A stretch of 64,000 nucleotides of DNA, taken from positions 4,228,501 through 4,292,500 of the forward strand of contig NC_090697.1 of the NCBI RefSeq assembly GCF_040954835.1. The letters run 5' to 3'. The stretch is from Lepisosteus oculatus. Lineage: Eukaryota > Chordata > Actinopteri > Semionotiformes > Lepisosteidae. The notes under the pieces were generated by a model. That model had not been told where the DNA came from and did no database searches. It was given only the letters and a program-made list of their open reading frames with translations. Every line of letters begins with the position of its first letter. Position 1 is the stretch's first letter. Positions 22,570 to 33,989 of this stretch are shown here, piece by piece. Made by a program: the position numbers and the translations under genes.

Positions 22570-23200
22570 TGCAGATTTTATGTAAATGTGTTTCTTTGTT
22601 TATGATCATTATTCGGAAATGCAAAATGAAGTAAACAAATGCAGGAAGTTGACACAGGATATTGCAAATGTGTCTTGCTTAAACAATTTTAAAAATGTTA
22701 TACCGTAAGAAAACACAAAGGTCCAATTTATGTATAGCCTTCTATTAGTATTTTGTAAAGCTTTTTGTATTTTGTAGAGATCAAACTGACTTGACATTTC
22801 ATGTAATGTTCTATGGGGGTTTGAAAATTCAGGGAGAGAAGTTATCAATATTTTTTTATGTGGAATAGTTATTCTTCAGATTATTTCATTTTCATTAGTG
22901 AACAATAATATTGAGTTAGAATTACGTGTTCAATTCAATTACATGTAATATTTTCTGCACCATAATGATTGACCCAATATTTCACTCCCTGCAAAAGGGA
23001 ACACATGATTATGCTTGTTAGAGAACCTGCAAATACCTGGTTTCAAATGAGACACCCCTTTTAATGCATTAACTTCGCAGGAGGTCAATACAGCAATACG
23101 TACAGAACCAAGTCTAATATCAATGAGACATTTAGGTCTTAAATAAATAAACAACAATCACAGCTTTTAATTGATTGTGGAAGATACCAACAGTTTCCAC
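22570..23200. other. No gene seen
   Basis: 3' flank of TAAR E and AT-rich DNA; no recognisable frame. Repeat modules of the foldback family begin after about 23220. Confidence 0.45.
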
Positions 23201-23394
23201 AAGGATCTAGGGATCATTGGTGTAAAACTAATTAGCAGGTGATTGAGATAACAATGCATCGCCCACTGAGTGAAATGTTTATTTACAAGTGTAAAAAGAG
23301 GTATATGTGTCTTTTCAGTTTACAGAGAAATCCACCAGATCCTCACAACATTGTCCAATAATATTATAATGCATACGGCCAACATTCCAGGTTA

Positions 23395-23627
23395 CGCGAG
23401 CTGGCTTACCAGCGCAGTGATGTCACCGCCCTTCCCTGTGAATAGCAGGGAGAGAAGCCACAGGGCTGATGGGTGATTTCCCTTTAGCTCAACTGGCTGG
23501 GTCCCTGTTGAGTGATGCTGGAGGCCTGGGTTCAAGTCCCCAGCAGTGGGGGGCTGACCTGAGGCGGCAGTGGCGAGGGTGCATACCCATGTGAACCTGA
23601 GAGTGCTACAATACTCTTCTTGTGTCT
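23395..23627 (+). repeat. tRNA-derived short repeat, copy 1
   Basis: A tRNA-like head with A box TTAGCTCAACTGGCTGGG (about 23485) and B box GGGTTCAAGTCC (about 23529), then a tail including GGTGCATACCCATGTGA and GTGCTACA. Related units are at 23905-24065, 29503-29566 (inverse), 30890-31075 and 36922-36975. The anticodon region is not convincing as a working tRNA. Confidence 0.6.
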
Positions 23628-23726
23628 AATTTTTAGTTTAGCAGGATTTGTGCAATAAGCACATTGTTTAATGGAGATTACCCACATCTATTATCACTGT
23701 ACAACACTACTTCAGGTGGCGTAGCC

Positions 23727-23856
23727 ACATCAGCCTGCGTAGTCTGCAAAGGAACAAGTAATAGGTTTATTCCATGCTGAAAAGAGAAGAGAGAAAACTC
23801 AACATTTCAGCTGTGAAGCCTTCTTCAGGTGTGAGGGTCTTCAGCTCAAAATGAAA
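23727..23856 (-). repeat. Penelope-like 3' tail, inverse copy
   Basis: Inverse of the Penelope tail: TGCAAAGGAACAAGTAATAG, TTTATTCCATGCTG and CTTCTTCAGGTGTGAG. It is closely matched by the forward copy at 29826-29950, and the flanking 70-100 bases also match, so these two belong to one inverted duplication. Confidence 0.7.
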
Positions 23857-23904
23857 CGCTTGGAGTTTGTAATGTAGGGCGCTCTGAACAAGTTAAACTT
23901 TGAT

Positions 23905-24065
23905 GAGGGCTTGCCAGCGCGGTGACGTCATTGCCTTTCATATGAATAGGAGGGACCTGGTCCGTCAGGGTTGAAGGCAGATCTCACTGTAGCTCTACTG
24001 GCTGCTTCCCTGTTAAGTGATGCTGGAGGCCCAGGTTTGATTCCCCAGCTGGTAGGGCTTCCGTG
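23905..24065 (+). repeat. tRNA-derived short repeat, copy 2
   Basis: A box GTAGCTCTACTGGCTGC and B-box-like CAGGTTTGATTCCCC, same family as 23395-23627 but without most of the tail. Confidence 0.55.
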
Positions 24066-25069
24066 TCGCATTAACTAACTCTTCAGTTTATTCTGGAAGA
24101 CAATACATGAATATAATTATATCGTTATTAATTTCTTTAGATACGCGATTCCATATTATGTTCCCTGTTTACGCCGATAACGAGTGATTTCACAGAAAAG
24201 GTTAAAACACTATTACTTTTCACAAAGTATTTAAACTTATTATGGTCAGAAGGAGCACATAAAAATGTTTCCAAAATAACCACATGTAAGACTTTAATGC
24301 TTAAAATGTTTAGGGAGAAAGTGGAATACTGGTGTGTATTTTGTCTTTAAAATACCAATACCAGCCATATACAGTTTACATAATATGTTTATGTTACTAA
24401 ATTAATATAGTTTATGAGTATGTGAAAGGCATGGTGAATCCGAGATTCTCAAAACTTACTTTGTATGATTGGAAACGAATGCGTGATCGGATCAACGAAA
24501 TGCTGTGGTGTTACTTTTTGCCAATGAAGACAAAGACAGTTACAAAGAAGTGGACCAGGGTAATACTTTGAGTTTACAGCTTTTCCAAGGTCATTCATTA
24601 TTAATACTATTAGTAATATCTTCGGTCAAGACTTTGATGCATAAAATATTTGTGCATAATTAAAATATTTATGATAAAGGTGGTAGGTTGTGTACTTTTG
24701 TCCAACAGAACAATCTTGCTTTTATAAAATATACCAACTTTTTAATGTTTAATGATTAACATTCTGTAATACACAGTTTCAAATTAAAACTCTAAAGAGT
24801 ATACAACTTAAATTCTTAATTGGATAAAGATTGTCCTTCAGCAGTGACCAGGATTTGAAGGCAGGTATTTCTGGCGATAGCTCAAAAGCTGTATGAGAGG
24901 TTAAGCTTTATTAGCTCCACCTGGCGGTTTTACAAGGTGATTCCGGATACTATTAACTTAATATTTGCATGCGGTAAAATGTGGTATGACACGATAAAAT
25001 GCATTATGATGCGACATGCCCACCGCATTGTACCGCAGCGAACCTCGCTCCTTTTGAATGGCTGCATCT

Positions 25070-25858
25070 TTCAGCACTTTCCTGAATCTCGCTTACACTT
25101 CGGGCAATTTTAGTTCCAAGTATCGTTGTAGTCTCCACTGAATGATCTTGAGTAGTATCTTGCTGGCGTGTGAGATCAAAGCAATTGTGCAATCATTTCC
25201 ACAGTCAGTCAGATAACCTTTCTTCAGGATTGGGATCAACACAGATCTTTTCCAGTCAGTCGGCAATGATGTTTTTTCCTGGCAAAAACTTGTAAGTATT
25301 ATTACAACTGCCTCTGATTGCTGTAAAACTTTAATGGAAATGCCATCAATGCCTGGTGCTTTGTTCTTTGATAAGGCTTTCAATGCTGCTTCTACTTCTT
25401 CTTTCATCACCAAAGGCGATCATAAGGTACAGGTTGAAATGGCTGTTGATCTGCTTAATCTTTACGGTATAATGACTTGATATATTCTTTCCACCTTTAC
25501 TTGATCTTCTCAGCATCATTAAGCATGAATCCTTGAATGTCTTTTAACATTCCAGTTCGAGACTGGAATTTTCTCTTTAGCTCTCCTTATTTTAGGAAAG
25601 CCGATCTTGTTCTTCCTCTAATATTTTCTGATTGTACTTCCTTACACACATCATTGGAATACTTCTCTTTGTCACGTCTTACAGCACATTGGAGATTTCT
25701 ATTTATACTACTTATATGGAAATACTAAGTTCCACAGCTGCCTCTTTTTCTCCTCTGGCTTTAGCTTCTCTACATTTCTGGGCAATTACCAAGGTCTCGC
25801 CAGTCATCCATTTTGGCCGATTTTCTTCTTTCTTGATGTCTTCTCATAGATGGTAATG
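25070..25858 (-). pseudogene. LINE reverse transcriptase fragment
   Basis: On the minus strand a 106-codon frame (25413 to 25093) reads KALSKNKAPGIDGISIKVLQ, then LPTDWKRSVLIPILKKG and IALISHASKILLKII. These are RT blocks 1-2 of LINE ORF2 proteins (consensus NGKAPGxDGIxxE... and PIPKKG). Upstream codons to about 25858 look like the linker between endonuclease and RT but contain stops. The piece ends abruptly at the foldback terminus, so the RT active site is absent. Confidence 0.75.
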
Positions 25859-25859
25859 G

Positions 25860-27150
25860 TAACTAAATATAAAAAAGTACACAACAGGATTCCACCTTAA
25901 TTATGAACAGTTAATGCATCAAAATCTTTATCTTGGTAACTTACGGTGGGTATTTTGGAAACGTTTTAATGTGTCTGTTCAAACTATATAAAGTTTATAT
26001 ACTGTTCTTCATTAAAAGCTAGAATGTTTTAGTCTTTTCTTAGAACACGTAATAAGAACACATACTTCTTATTGTAAAAAAAAGTACTGATTTAATACCA
26101 CTTGATAGGGAATAATAATATGGAATCACGTATCTAAACAGTAAAAAATATTATTTGTGGATCCTTTGGAAACATTTTGACATGCTCATTCAAATCCCAA
26201 AGAGAACATTGCTTTGATTTTCTTTTACACAGCCAGATATATAAAATAGTTTATTATTATAGCTTGTTGTGAATGTGATGTGCCTCTTTCAGGTTTATAT
26301 CCGGGTTGAGAATATCTACATTTTGTATAAATGCAAATTTCAGTAATGAGTAATCAGGAAACAATTTAACCTTAAATTTTGATTATAAAAATATATTTCA
26401 CACATATTGGAATGTAGTGTAGTGGCTTTAAAACCATACAGTTAAATCTTGTATTTACAGTGTATAATATTGGTATATGTATGTACCAATTATATTATAC
26501 TACAGTTGATTAATGCACAGTACAATATAATGAGACAACTTTTAGCATGGAACTGCACAACAAGCAATGAAGTGTGCAATAGACTATAAATTCAGCCCAA
26601 TCCCCCAAGATAAACTGCCTATTCAAAATAACAAACACAGCAGGAGGTACAGTATTACCCCCACCCTTTGTTACAAACAATGTTTGTTGAAAGGAGTAGG
26701 GAGCTGTTTTACATGCACAGGCTGTAAAGGAGTAAGTGAAGTTTGACAAAAGACAATCAACAATCAAATGGCCTGTTTTATAAAAACACTCTTTTTTCCT
26801 GTACTGTAGTTTTAAATGTGAGCTACATATCAACTACTAGGAAGAAAAAAGGGCAGCAAAATGAGATTTTAAAATTTATAATTTAAAAATATGCACAGTG
26901 GCATTAAAATCCACTTTCTTTGTAAACATTTTATGCATCAAAGTCTTTAACTCGGTCACTTACTGTGTTTTTTTGGGAAAAGGTTTGACCCTTACTGATG
27001 TTTAACTTTTATGGATAGCTGTTTTTGATAAAAAAATATCACAACTATAGTAACTGCCCAAGTAAGGTAGGACAGAAGATTAATGAGATCTCTGATGAGG
27101 TCTCTTCACTCTTCACAACATATTAATTAATCAAAACAAATACACTCATA
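25860..27150. other. No gene; foldback-family internal pieces
   Basis: Bases 25860-26280 repeat the internal foldback sequence (GTAACTTACGGTGGGTATTT and relatives). The remainder to 27060 is AT-rich with nothing recognised; the TAAR F upstream region conserved with G begins near 27060. Confidence 0.45.
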
Positions 27151-27162
27151 CCCACAGGCAAG

Positions 27163-27204
27163 CACAGTAACAGCAGGAGGGGCTACTAGAAATAGTTTAT
27201 AAAT
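27163..27204 (+). promoter_or_regulatory. Conserved TATA module upstream of TAAR F
   Basis: CACAGTAACAGCAGGAGGGG then CTACTAGAAA and TATAAAT at 27198-27204, 147 bases before the ATG. The block is shared with E and G. The spacing would place transcription start near 27230, giving a 5' leader of about 115 bases without an intron. Confidence 0.6.
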
Positions 27205-27344
27205 CAAGGAGAAGCAAAGGAGATACTAGCAATACAATAGCTTTTTATCTTTGAGTAGAACTAGAAGCATTTTTAAGGATACCGCAAGGCAGAATTCCTT
27301 GCTGCAATTTCCAGTGCAGTTTTTTAGTGAACATTTTCTTTTTA

Positions 27345-28373
27345 ATGGAGTTAAATGAAGTGGAAGGACATCAAATAGTGCAGTACTGTTTTTCTTCTGA
27401 CAATACATCCTGCCAAAAAGAAACTCGATCCACAGCTGTTTACGTAATGTTATATGTTTTCTTTATATCAGTGGTGATGCTGACAGTGTGTGGAAACCTG
27501 GTGGTGATCATCTCTATCTCTCACTTCAAGCAGCTCCACACACCAACTAACCTCCTCCTGCTCTCTCTGGCTGTGGCAGACTTTCTAATTGGGCTGATTG
27601 TGATGCCTTTGGCAATGATCAGATATATAGAAACCTGCTGGTATTTTGGGAGGACATTTTGTATAATTTTCTACTTTGTTTTCTCAATTCTTACAGTTGC
27701 TTCTCTTATTAATGTTGTTTTCATAAGTATTGATCGATATGTTGCTGTGTGTGATCCACTGCGATATTCTAACAAAATAACAGTTAATGTCATGTGCCAA
27801 TGTATAATATTTATGTGGTTATTCTCTGTACTTTACATGTTGATGATTATTATTGGTAATATTAATTTTGTAAACTCTGTAGGTGAAAATGTCTGTCTAG
27901 GAGAATGTGTTTTTGAACTTAGTGCATCCTGGGTGATAGTTGACATGATAGCTACTTTTATTTTGCCTTGCTCTGTTATGATAGCTCTCTATATGAAAAT
28001 ATTTATTGTTGCCAAAAGGCACGCACAATTGATCAAAATGATAACTGAGCAACTGACCTATCAAAATGGAAGCAGTGGTAAAGTTTCCAGAAGATCTGAA
28101 ATGAAAGCAGCCAAAACATTAGGAATCGTAATGGCTATATTCCTCACATGTTACTTGCCATATTACATTGGCAGTCTAGTTCAAGGAGATTTTAGTGACT
28201 CTTCTTCAGTTACTAATTCATTAATATTTGTTATCAGTGCAAGCTCTGCAATTAACCCTATTATTTATGCTTTGTTTTATCCGTGGTTTCAAAAGTCAGT
28301 GAAAGAAATATTAAAATTCAGGATATGTGATGGAGCATCTGATCTAATGACTTTGCTCCCCGAAAATCACTGA
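27345..28373 (+). CDS. TAAR F: intact trace amine-associated receptor, non-classical type
   Basis: A 342-residue single-exon GPCR. ATG 27345 (MELNEVEGHQ) is chosen over an in-frame GTG at 27327 because it matches TAAR G. Features: N-glycosylation site N20-T-S, TM1 CGNLVVIISISHFKQL, Cys106 (3.25), Phe113 where most amine receptors have Asp3.32, DRY 130-132, Asp200 (5.42) eight residues before Pro208 (5.50), TCYLPYY in TM6 with Tyr270 replacing Trp6.48, and [16 protein letters not shown] in TM7 (a Ser replaces the first Asn of the TAAR fingerprint). Known: fish TAARs lacking Asp3.32 but with Asp5.42 form a large olfactory clade that binds amines in an altered pose. The ligand is unknown. It lies between inverted repeat arms. 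Confidence 0.94.
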   Translation: MELNEVEGHQIVQYCFSSDNTSCQKETRSTAVYVMLYVFFISVVMLTVCGNLVVIISISHFKQLHTPTNLLLLSLAVADFLIGLIVMPLAMIRYIETCWYFGRTFCIIFYFVFSILTVASLINVVFISIDRYVAVCDPLRYSNKITVNVMCQCIIFMWLFSVLYMLMIIIGNINFVNSVGENVCLGECVFELSASWVIVDMIATFILPCSVMIALYMKIFIVAKRHAQLIKMITEQLTYQNGSSGKVSRRSEMKAAKTLGIVMAIFLTCYLPYYIGSLVQGDFSDSSSVTNSLIFVISASSAINPIIYALFYPWFQKSVKEILKFRICDGASDLMTLLPENH

Positions 28374-29502
28374 AGTTTGCATAGTTAACGTTAGAATATC
28401 TTATGCAAATGTATTTGTTTATGTTCATTGTTCAGACATACTAATGAAGGCAAAAATATATAGTAAGCGTAAAGAGGATTTTGCAAATGTGCATGTGGTT
28501 TTTAGTGGAAAAATGTTTCTTTCTAATGGTTTGTTCTTTCATTTTCATTTCACGAAATATCTACATTAACATGGGTAAATTTACATTAATTTAGAGTGTT
28601 AATGGAAGGCAGATGAATACATAATTATATAATTAATTTGCCACACTGCTCACATTTTATTATTTTGTAATATTCTATATTTTGTATACTGATGCAGCCA
28701 TTCAAAATTCACGGTACAACCCCGTACCGAATGCAGTTACCCACAGATCACAACATTGTACTGCGGTATGTGATTGGCTGGCCAAAATGATCAATAGGGT
28801 GGTGGTGCATTGGTTGTTAGTGAAAATAGTTCATCATTTAATATCTTTACTGTGCATGTTTTAATCTGCCTAGTATTAAATATTTATAAAGAATTTTACA
28901 ACTAAAGGGAAATTTTAGTAGCTGAGCATAAAAAGAAGAGAAGCACAACGCATCTGATGATCATAAACAATATTAATTTGGGAACATAAACATATTATGT
29001 AAACTGTATATGGCTGGCATTGGTAGTTTAAATAAAAATTACACACCAGTATTCCACTTTATTCCTAAACATTTTAAGCATCAAAGTCTTTCATTCAGTT
29101 ACATGTGGTTATTTTGGAAAGGTTTTTACGTGCTCTTTCTGACTATATTAAGTTTATCTACTTTGTAAAAAGTTATAATGTTTGAACCTTTTTTGTGAAT
29201 ACGCTCGTTATCGCAGTAAACAAAAGCATGCTTTTAGAATTTGATTAATATGGAATATAATATGTAATCGCATATCTAAAGAAATTAATAATGATATAAT
29301 TATATTCATATACTGTAGCTCAAAATCTGCTAAACATCTGACACAAAAAGAGTATTATTGGACAATGTTGTGAGGCTCTGGTGGAATTTCCCTGTAAACT
29401 AAAGAGTTTATAGAGGAGACACGTTGTGTATCGTCTCTTTTTACACTTGTAAAAATGAACATTCCAATGTTATTGCGACACGGAAGATATTATTAATAAT
29501 GT

Positions 29503-29566
29503 AGCACTTTCGTGCTCACGGGGGTAGGCGCCCTACAAGCTTGGGGATCGAACCCGGGCAAAACAC
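29503..29566 (-). repeat. tRNA-derived short repeat, inverse copy
   Basis: On the minus strand GCCCGGGTTCGATCCCC is a good B box, followed by GTAGGGCGCCTACCCCCGTG and GTGCTACATT, the tail of the 23395/30890 family. Confidence 0.55.
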
Positions 29567-29825
29567 GTTTTAATTTTAAGTTGACTCATTCAGGCATGAT
29601 GAATTGTGAGAGAGTTATAGATGGAGACAAGATGGAGGTTTCTTGTCAAAACTACATTCCTCAAAATGCTGTGGGAAATAATGTACCACCCTCAGTCACC
29701 TGACCAGCTGATGCACTGCATCAGAGATAATAAGAATAACTTGTGGGAAATACATTTTTCTGCATCACAGTTTAACTCGTTCAGCATGCCCTACATTACA
29801 AACTCCAAGCATTTCATTTTGAGCT

Positions 29826-29950
29826 GAAGACCCTCACACCTGAAGAAGGCTTTACAGCTGAATCGTTGTGTTTTTCTCTTCTCATTTCAGTATGGAATAA
29901 ACCTATTAATCCTTTGCAGACTACGCAGGGTGACGCAGCCACCCACCTAA
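29826..29950 (+). repeat. Penelope-like 3' tail, short copy
   Basis: CACACCTGAAGAAGGCTTTA, GGAATAAACC and CAGACTACGCAGGGTGACGC match the Penelope 3' end at 39.53 kb. It forms an inverted pair with 23727-23856. Confidence 0.7.
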
Positions 29951-30889
29951 AGTAGTTAGTGTTGTACAGTGATATATAGAAGTGGGTAATGTCATCTCCA
30001 TTAAACAATGTGCTTACGGCACAAATCCTACTAAACTAAAAATTAGACGAAGAAGAGTATTATTGGACTTGTTGTGAGACCCTGACGGAATTTCTCTGTA
30101 GAGTTATAGTTATAACTGAAGAGTTATAGATTAGACATGTTGTGTATTGCCTCTTTTAACACTTGTAAAAAAGAACTTTCCACTCAGTGGGCGATGCATT
30201 GTTATCTCAATCACCTGCTAATTCGTTTCACACCACAGAAAGACATGGTGGGAAGACGTTTCACACCACGGGAAGGAGAATGTGATTGCACTGTATCTAT
30301 ACGAAATGTGTTGTGTTTACAACATTAAGTGTTTAAAATGTTTAATTTAAAATTTAAAAAAATTACATCTTACACAAAGATTCTAAGATGATCACAAGTA
30401 AGTTTTTGTCTAATGGTCTAATCCCATTATACCCATTTTGATTAAAATTGCAAACCTGTGTTTAATTAAATGCCTTTATTGATTCACAATCTGACAGTGC
30501 AATTAAAATCATCTTTGTCTTCTATGTCCCTTAATTAACTTTAACCATAGCTTTCTCACCATTTAGATTTATTTTTCATACCATCGTTAAACAAAGCAGG
30601 AGCGTATTGTACTTCCTCATGGGATCACGTGGAAAAATTAGTTTTCAACCGTGGTTGACTCCCCTTCTTGCTCTCTCTGGCGCTCGCTCATTCTCACTTT
30701 ACTGCTGTCTTCCATGTCGCAATAACATTGGAATGTTCTTTTTTGCAATAGTAAAATGAGGCGATAGTTGGGCATTCAGGTAGATTGCCAGGTGAAAGGA
30801 TTTGTGCTCTCTCACTCTGGCTCTCGCTCATTCTCTCTCTCTCTCAATTTAATCCAATTCAATTCAAGGTGCATTATTAGTCACTGCCT

Positions 30890-31075
30890 TTATTAGTGAC
30901 GTCACTGCCTTTCATATGAATAGCAGGGACCAAGACCGCTGGAAGTGTGGGCAGATCTCATTGTAGCTCAACTGGCTGCTTTCCTGTTGAGTGATGCCGG
31001 AGGCCTGGGTTTGATTTCCCAGCTGGTAGGGTGCATACCCACATGAGCCCAAAAGTGCTACATTAATAAAAGTAT
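30890..31075 (+). repeat. tRNA-derived short repeat, full copy
   Basis: A box TGTAGCTCAACTGGCTGC near 30962, B box GGGTTTGATTTCCC near 31007 and tail GGGTGCATACCCACATGAGC ending near GTGCTACATT. It is the best-preserved unit of the family in the window. Confidence 0.6.
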
Positions 31076-31221
31076 CTTCCGTGTCGCATTAACATTGGAA
31101 TGTTCTTTTTCACAAGTGTAAAAAGAGGTGATACACAACGTATCTCCTCTATAACTCTTCAGTTTGCAGAGAAACTCTGCCAGATCTTCAGAACATTTTC
31201 CAATAATACATTGTCAAATTA

Positions 31222-31300
31222 TTAGCAGGATTTGAGCTATAGCATTGCTGCCTTGCAGAACTGGGGTCCTGGGTTCAATTCTGCACTTGGGGTGCTATAG
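31222..31300 (+). repeat. SINE head, tRNA-like
   Basis: TATAGCATTGCTGCCTTGCA followed by GGGTCCTGGGTTCAATTCTG resembles the tRNA-derived head of HE1-type fish SINEs (B box GGTTCAATTC). Only the head is seen. Confidence 0.45.
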
Positions 31301-31445
31301 TAGATGAATATAATTATGTAGTTATTAATTTCTTTAGAGACGCAATTCCACATTATATTCCGTATTAATCAAATTCTAAAAATGTCAATATAGTGTCCAT
31401 AATATTTGCTATTTCAGTTTTTCAAAGAAATTTTTATTTGTTAAA

Positions 31446-31515
31446 AGAAAACTCATCGCAACAGCTGGGTTTAAATGCCAGACCTCAGGCTTATCAGATA
31501 CACACTTAAGCCATC
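31446..31515 (-). repeat. Foldback-internal tRNA-like block
   Basis: On the minus strand GATGGCTTAAGTGTGTATCT is followed by CATTTAAACCCAGC in T-arm position. It is the inverse of 36728-36790, where GATGGCTTAAGTAACTG and GTTCAAATCCAGC are better preserved. The flanking sequence also matches, so the block is a regular part of the element. Confidence 0.45.
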
Positions 31516-32619
31516 ACACCACAGATGTAATCACATGGGAAGGAGTGAAACTGAAGCAGACATTTCCAAGGAAAGTGTACTACTGTGATAATTTGAGCTA
31601 CAGTATATGAATATAATTATATCATTATTAATTTCTTTAGATACACGATTCCATATAATATTCCCTATTAATCAAATTCTAAAAAGCATTCTTTTGTTTA
31701 CTGTGATAACGAGTGTATTCACAGAAAAGGTTAAAACATTATAACTTTTTACAAAGTATATAAACTTAATATAGTCAGAAGAAGCACGTAAAAACGTTTC
31801 CAAAATAACCACAGTATGTAATCAAATGCAAGACCTTGATGCTTAAAAGGTTTAGGAAGAAAGTGGAATACTGGTGTGTATTTTTCATTTAAACTACCAA
31901 TATCAGCCATATACAGTTTAAATAATATGTTTATATTCCTAAATTAATATAGTTTATAAGCATGTGAAAGGCATGGTGAATCAGAGATTCTCAAAACTTA
32001 CTTTGTGTGATTGGAAATGAATATGTGATTGGATCAATGAAATGCTGTGGTGTTACTTTTTGTCGATGGAAAAATAAAGTATTTTCGTGTTGCAACAGTT
32101 AAACTAATGCAGACTGTTACAAAGAATAAGGTAAAACTTTGAGCTTATAGCCTGTCCAAGGTCATTCATTATTAATACTTTTAGTAATATCTTCCGTATA
32201 GCCTTTGATGCATAAAATATTTCTGCATAATTAAAATATTTATGATAAAGGTGGTTGGTTGTCTACTTTTGTCCAACTGAGCAATCTTGCTTTAATAAAA
32301 TATCCTAACGTCTTAATGTTTAATGATTAACATGCTGTAATACACAGTTTTAAATTATTAAAAGTCTAAAGAGTATACAACTGCAATTCTTAATTGGAAA
32401 AAGATTGTCCCTCAGCAGTGATCGGGATTCGAAACCGGGTGTTTTCTGGCGACAGCTCGAATGCTGTACATGAGAGGTTAAGCTTTATTAGCTCTACCTG
32501 GTGGTTTTATAAGGCGATTCCGGATACTTCTATGATAATTGCGGTGTGACACGGTATGACGCGTTTTACCGCAGTGTGCTCTGTGCATTTTGAATGGCTG
32601 CATCTGCATATTAATGATT

Positions 32620-33980
32620 CTAGTAAAAATACTCATCTGACTGTAAGTTAATTAAATATATAGTTCATACCTAACCATGAAGCACATGTGACTTTGACTA
32701 TTGAAGTACTAAATCAGTGTGGAATTATTAATTCTCATTAGATCTGATAGGTAATGGTGACTGTTGAATGTAAAGCCTGTGTAACTTAAGGAAAAATACT
32801 TTCAGATGTAGATATATAAAAAAATATTTTCCCCATCTATCCACAGAACTAAGCCATTCACTATGTTGGAGGCTGCAGTGTTACATTGCACTACTTTTAT
32901 ACATACAATAAATGGTCATTTACTTTCTGGTCATACGGTAGTTCATCTTGGTACGTCCTGTTGTAAGGAAAGGCCATCCTTTCTCAATTTTAAATAAACC
33001 TCTAAAGAGATTACATTTCTCTCTTACATCCCGAAAATACAATGCATTATATCTTGGAAACCAGTGTAGCACAAAACCTTTATTTCAGTGGCACAAATAT
33101 TCCACAAATACATGAAACAGAAGTTGATTGATGTCACACCCCTGAAAAAGACACTTCACAAACAAATGTGATGGTTATCATTGTTTGTGCTGTTTGTGAG
33201 GGGTTTTTCCATCAGTAGTATAGAGCTGTTACTGTGGGGCTGGTGACTTCCTTGAACAGTGAGCTGCTATGTGCAGTCTTTTGTACAGTGGGAGGGTCCA
33301 ATTCTGCAATTTGAACACTAGTAGAGACCAAGGGTTTTGCCTTTCCAGTGTTACCCACAAGTAAAATTTGTGGACTGATTTCAAAACATGTTTCTATAAA
33401 ATTTCAGTCCCTTTAGTCATCCCTTTTGGCCATTCTGGATCCCGAGGACCATGGACAATCTGTAATACTCCTTATCTGGGGTTTGGCCAGTCTTCTACTA
33501 AGGAGGTGGTGCCTCATCCATCCCCAGTCATTCCGGTTCTTCATGGCAGAAAAATCCCACTGATTTTGCTAGTCCAAAAGGGGGTGTGTCACACCAATTT
33601 ATGCTTTTCGGATTTTGTGATGCTTGGCATCACATCTGTACCGGGCTGAGGCAATCACAGGAGGACCCAAGAGTATGTGATGTTTGGTCCACTTGAAATA
33701 AAGAGACCTACAGAGATATGAGGAAAAAAAAACTCTGGCTAATCTTACTGTGGTCATTGTCATCATGTCCCATCACCCCCAATGGTGTAATCCCATACTA
33801 TTTCCATCTGACTGGAATGCTATCTCTGTATTTTCAATGTAATCAGCTTGTAACCATATGTCTTTAGCTTGTTGGTTTCTTTCAGGCCTTTCCCTGCAGC
33901 AATCAACCCTGAAGCTTCTTGAGACTTGACCCACACCCTGTAATCAGCATTCAGAGAAATTAAGAGCCAATTAACACTTC
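32620..33980. other. No supported gene
   Basis: AT-rich DNA. The 93-codon frame at 33368-33649 has no recognised domain and is not flanked by splice or promoter signals I could support. Bases 33700-33980 may still belong to the CCDC106-like relic that follows. Confidence 0.4.
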
Positions 33981-33989
33981 CAAATAACC

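Larger units (their letters stand above)
23220..25069 (+). mobile_element. Foldback element arm ending at 25069
   Basis: From 23220 to 23880 the modules run in the same order as the inverse of 29810-30250. From 24070 to 25069 the sequence matches the right arm of the element at 31600-32606, ending CTTTTGAATGGCTGCATC. A tRNA-like block with GACCAGGATTTGAAGGCAGG lies near 24846. The left terminus is not recognisable. Other repeats (tRNA-type units, a Penelope tail) are embedded. Confidence 0.55.
28689..32606. mobile_element. 3.9-kb foldback element
   Basis: Family termini face outward: CTGATGCAGCCATTCAAAA at 28689 and the inverse ending CATCTG at 32606. Inner arms are inverse copies: 28900-29330 against 31600-31960 (GGTAGTTTAAATAAAAATTA and its inverse), and 29340-29470 against 31080-31210. 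The outer 200 bases on the left and 650 on the right are not mutually related, so the two ends come from different subfamilies. The middle carries tRNA-like units, a Penelope tail and a CT-rich run (30825-30845). No transposase was found. Confidence 0.55.

Noticed and set aside
23485-23545. True tRNA gene
   Set aside because: A and B boxes are present but acceptor pairing and anticodon arm are poor, and the unit recurs as a repeat.
27327-27344. N-terminal extension of TAAR F from GTG
   Set aside because: GTG is not a normal vertebrate start and the extension is not conserved in G; ATG 27345 matches G.
33368-33649. 93-codon frame as a small gene
   Set aside because: No recognised domain, no promoter or splice evidence, composition like the surrounding DNA.
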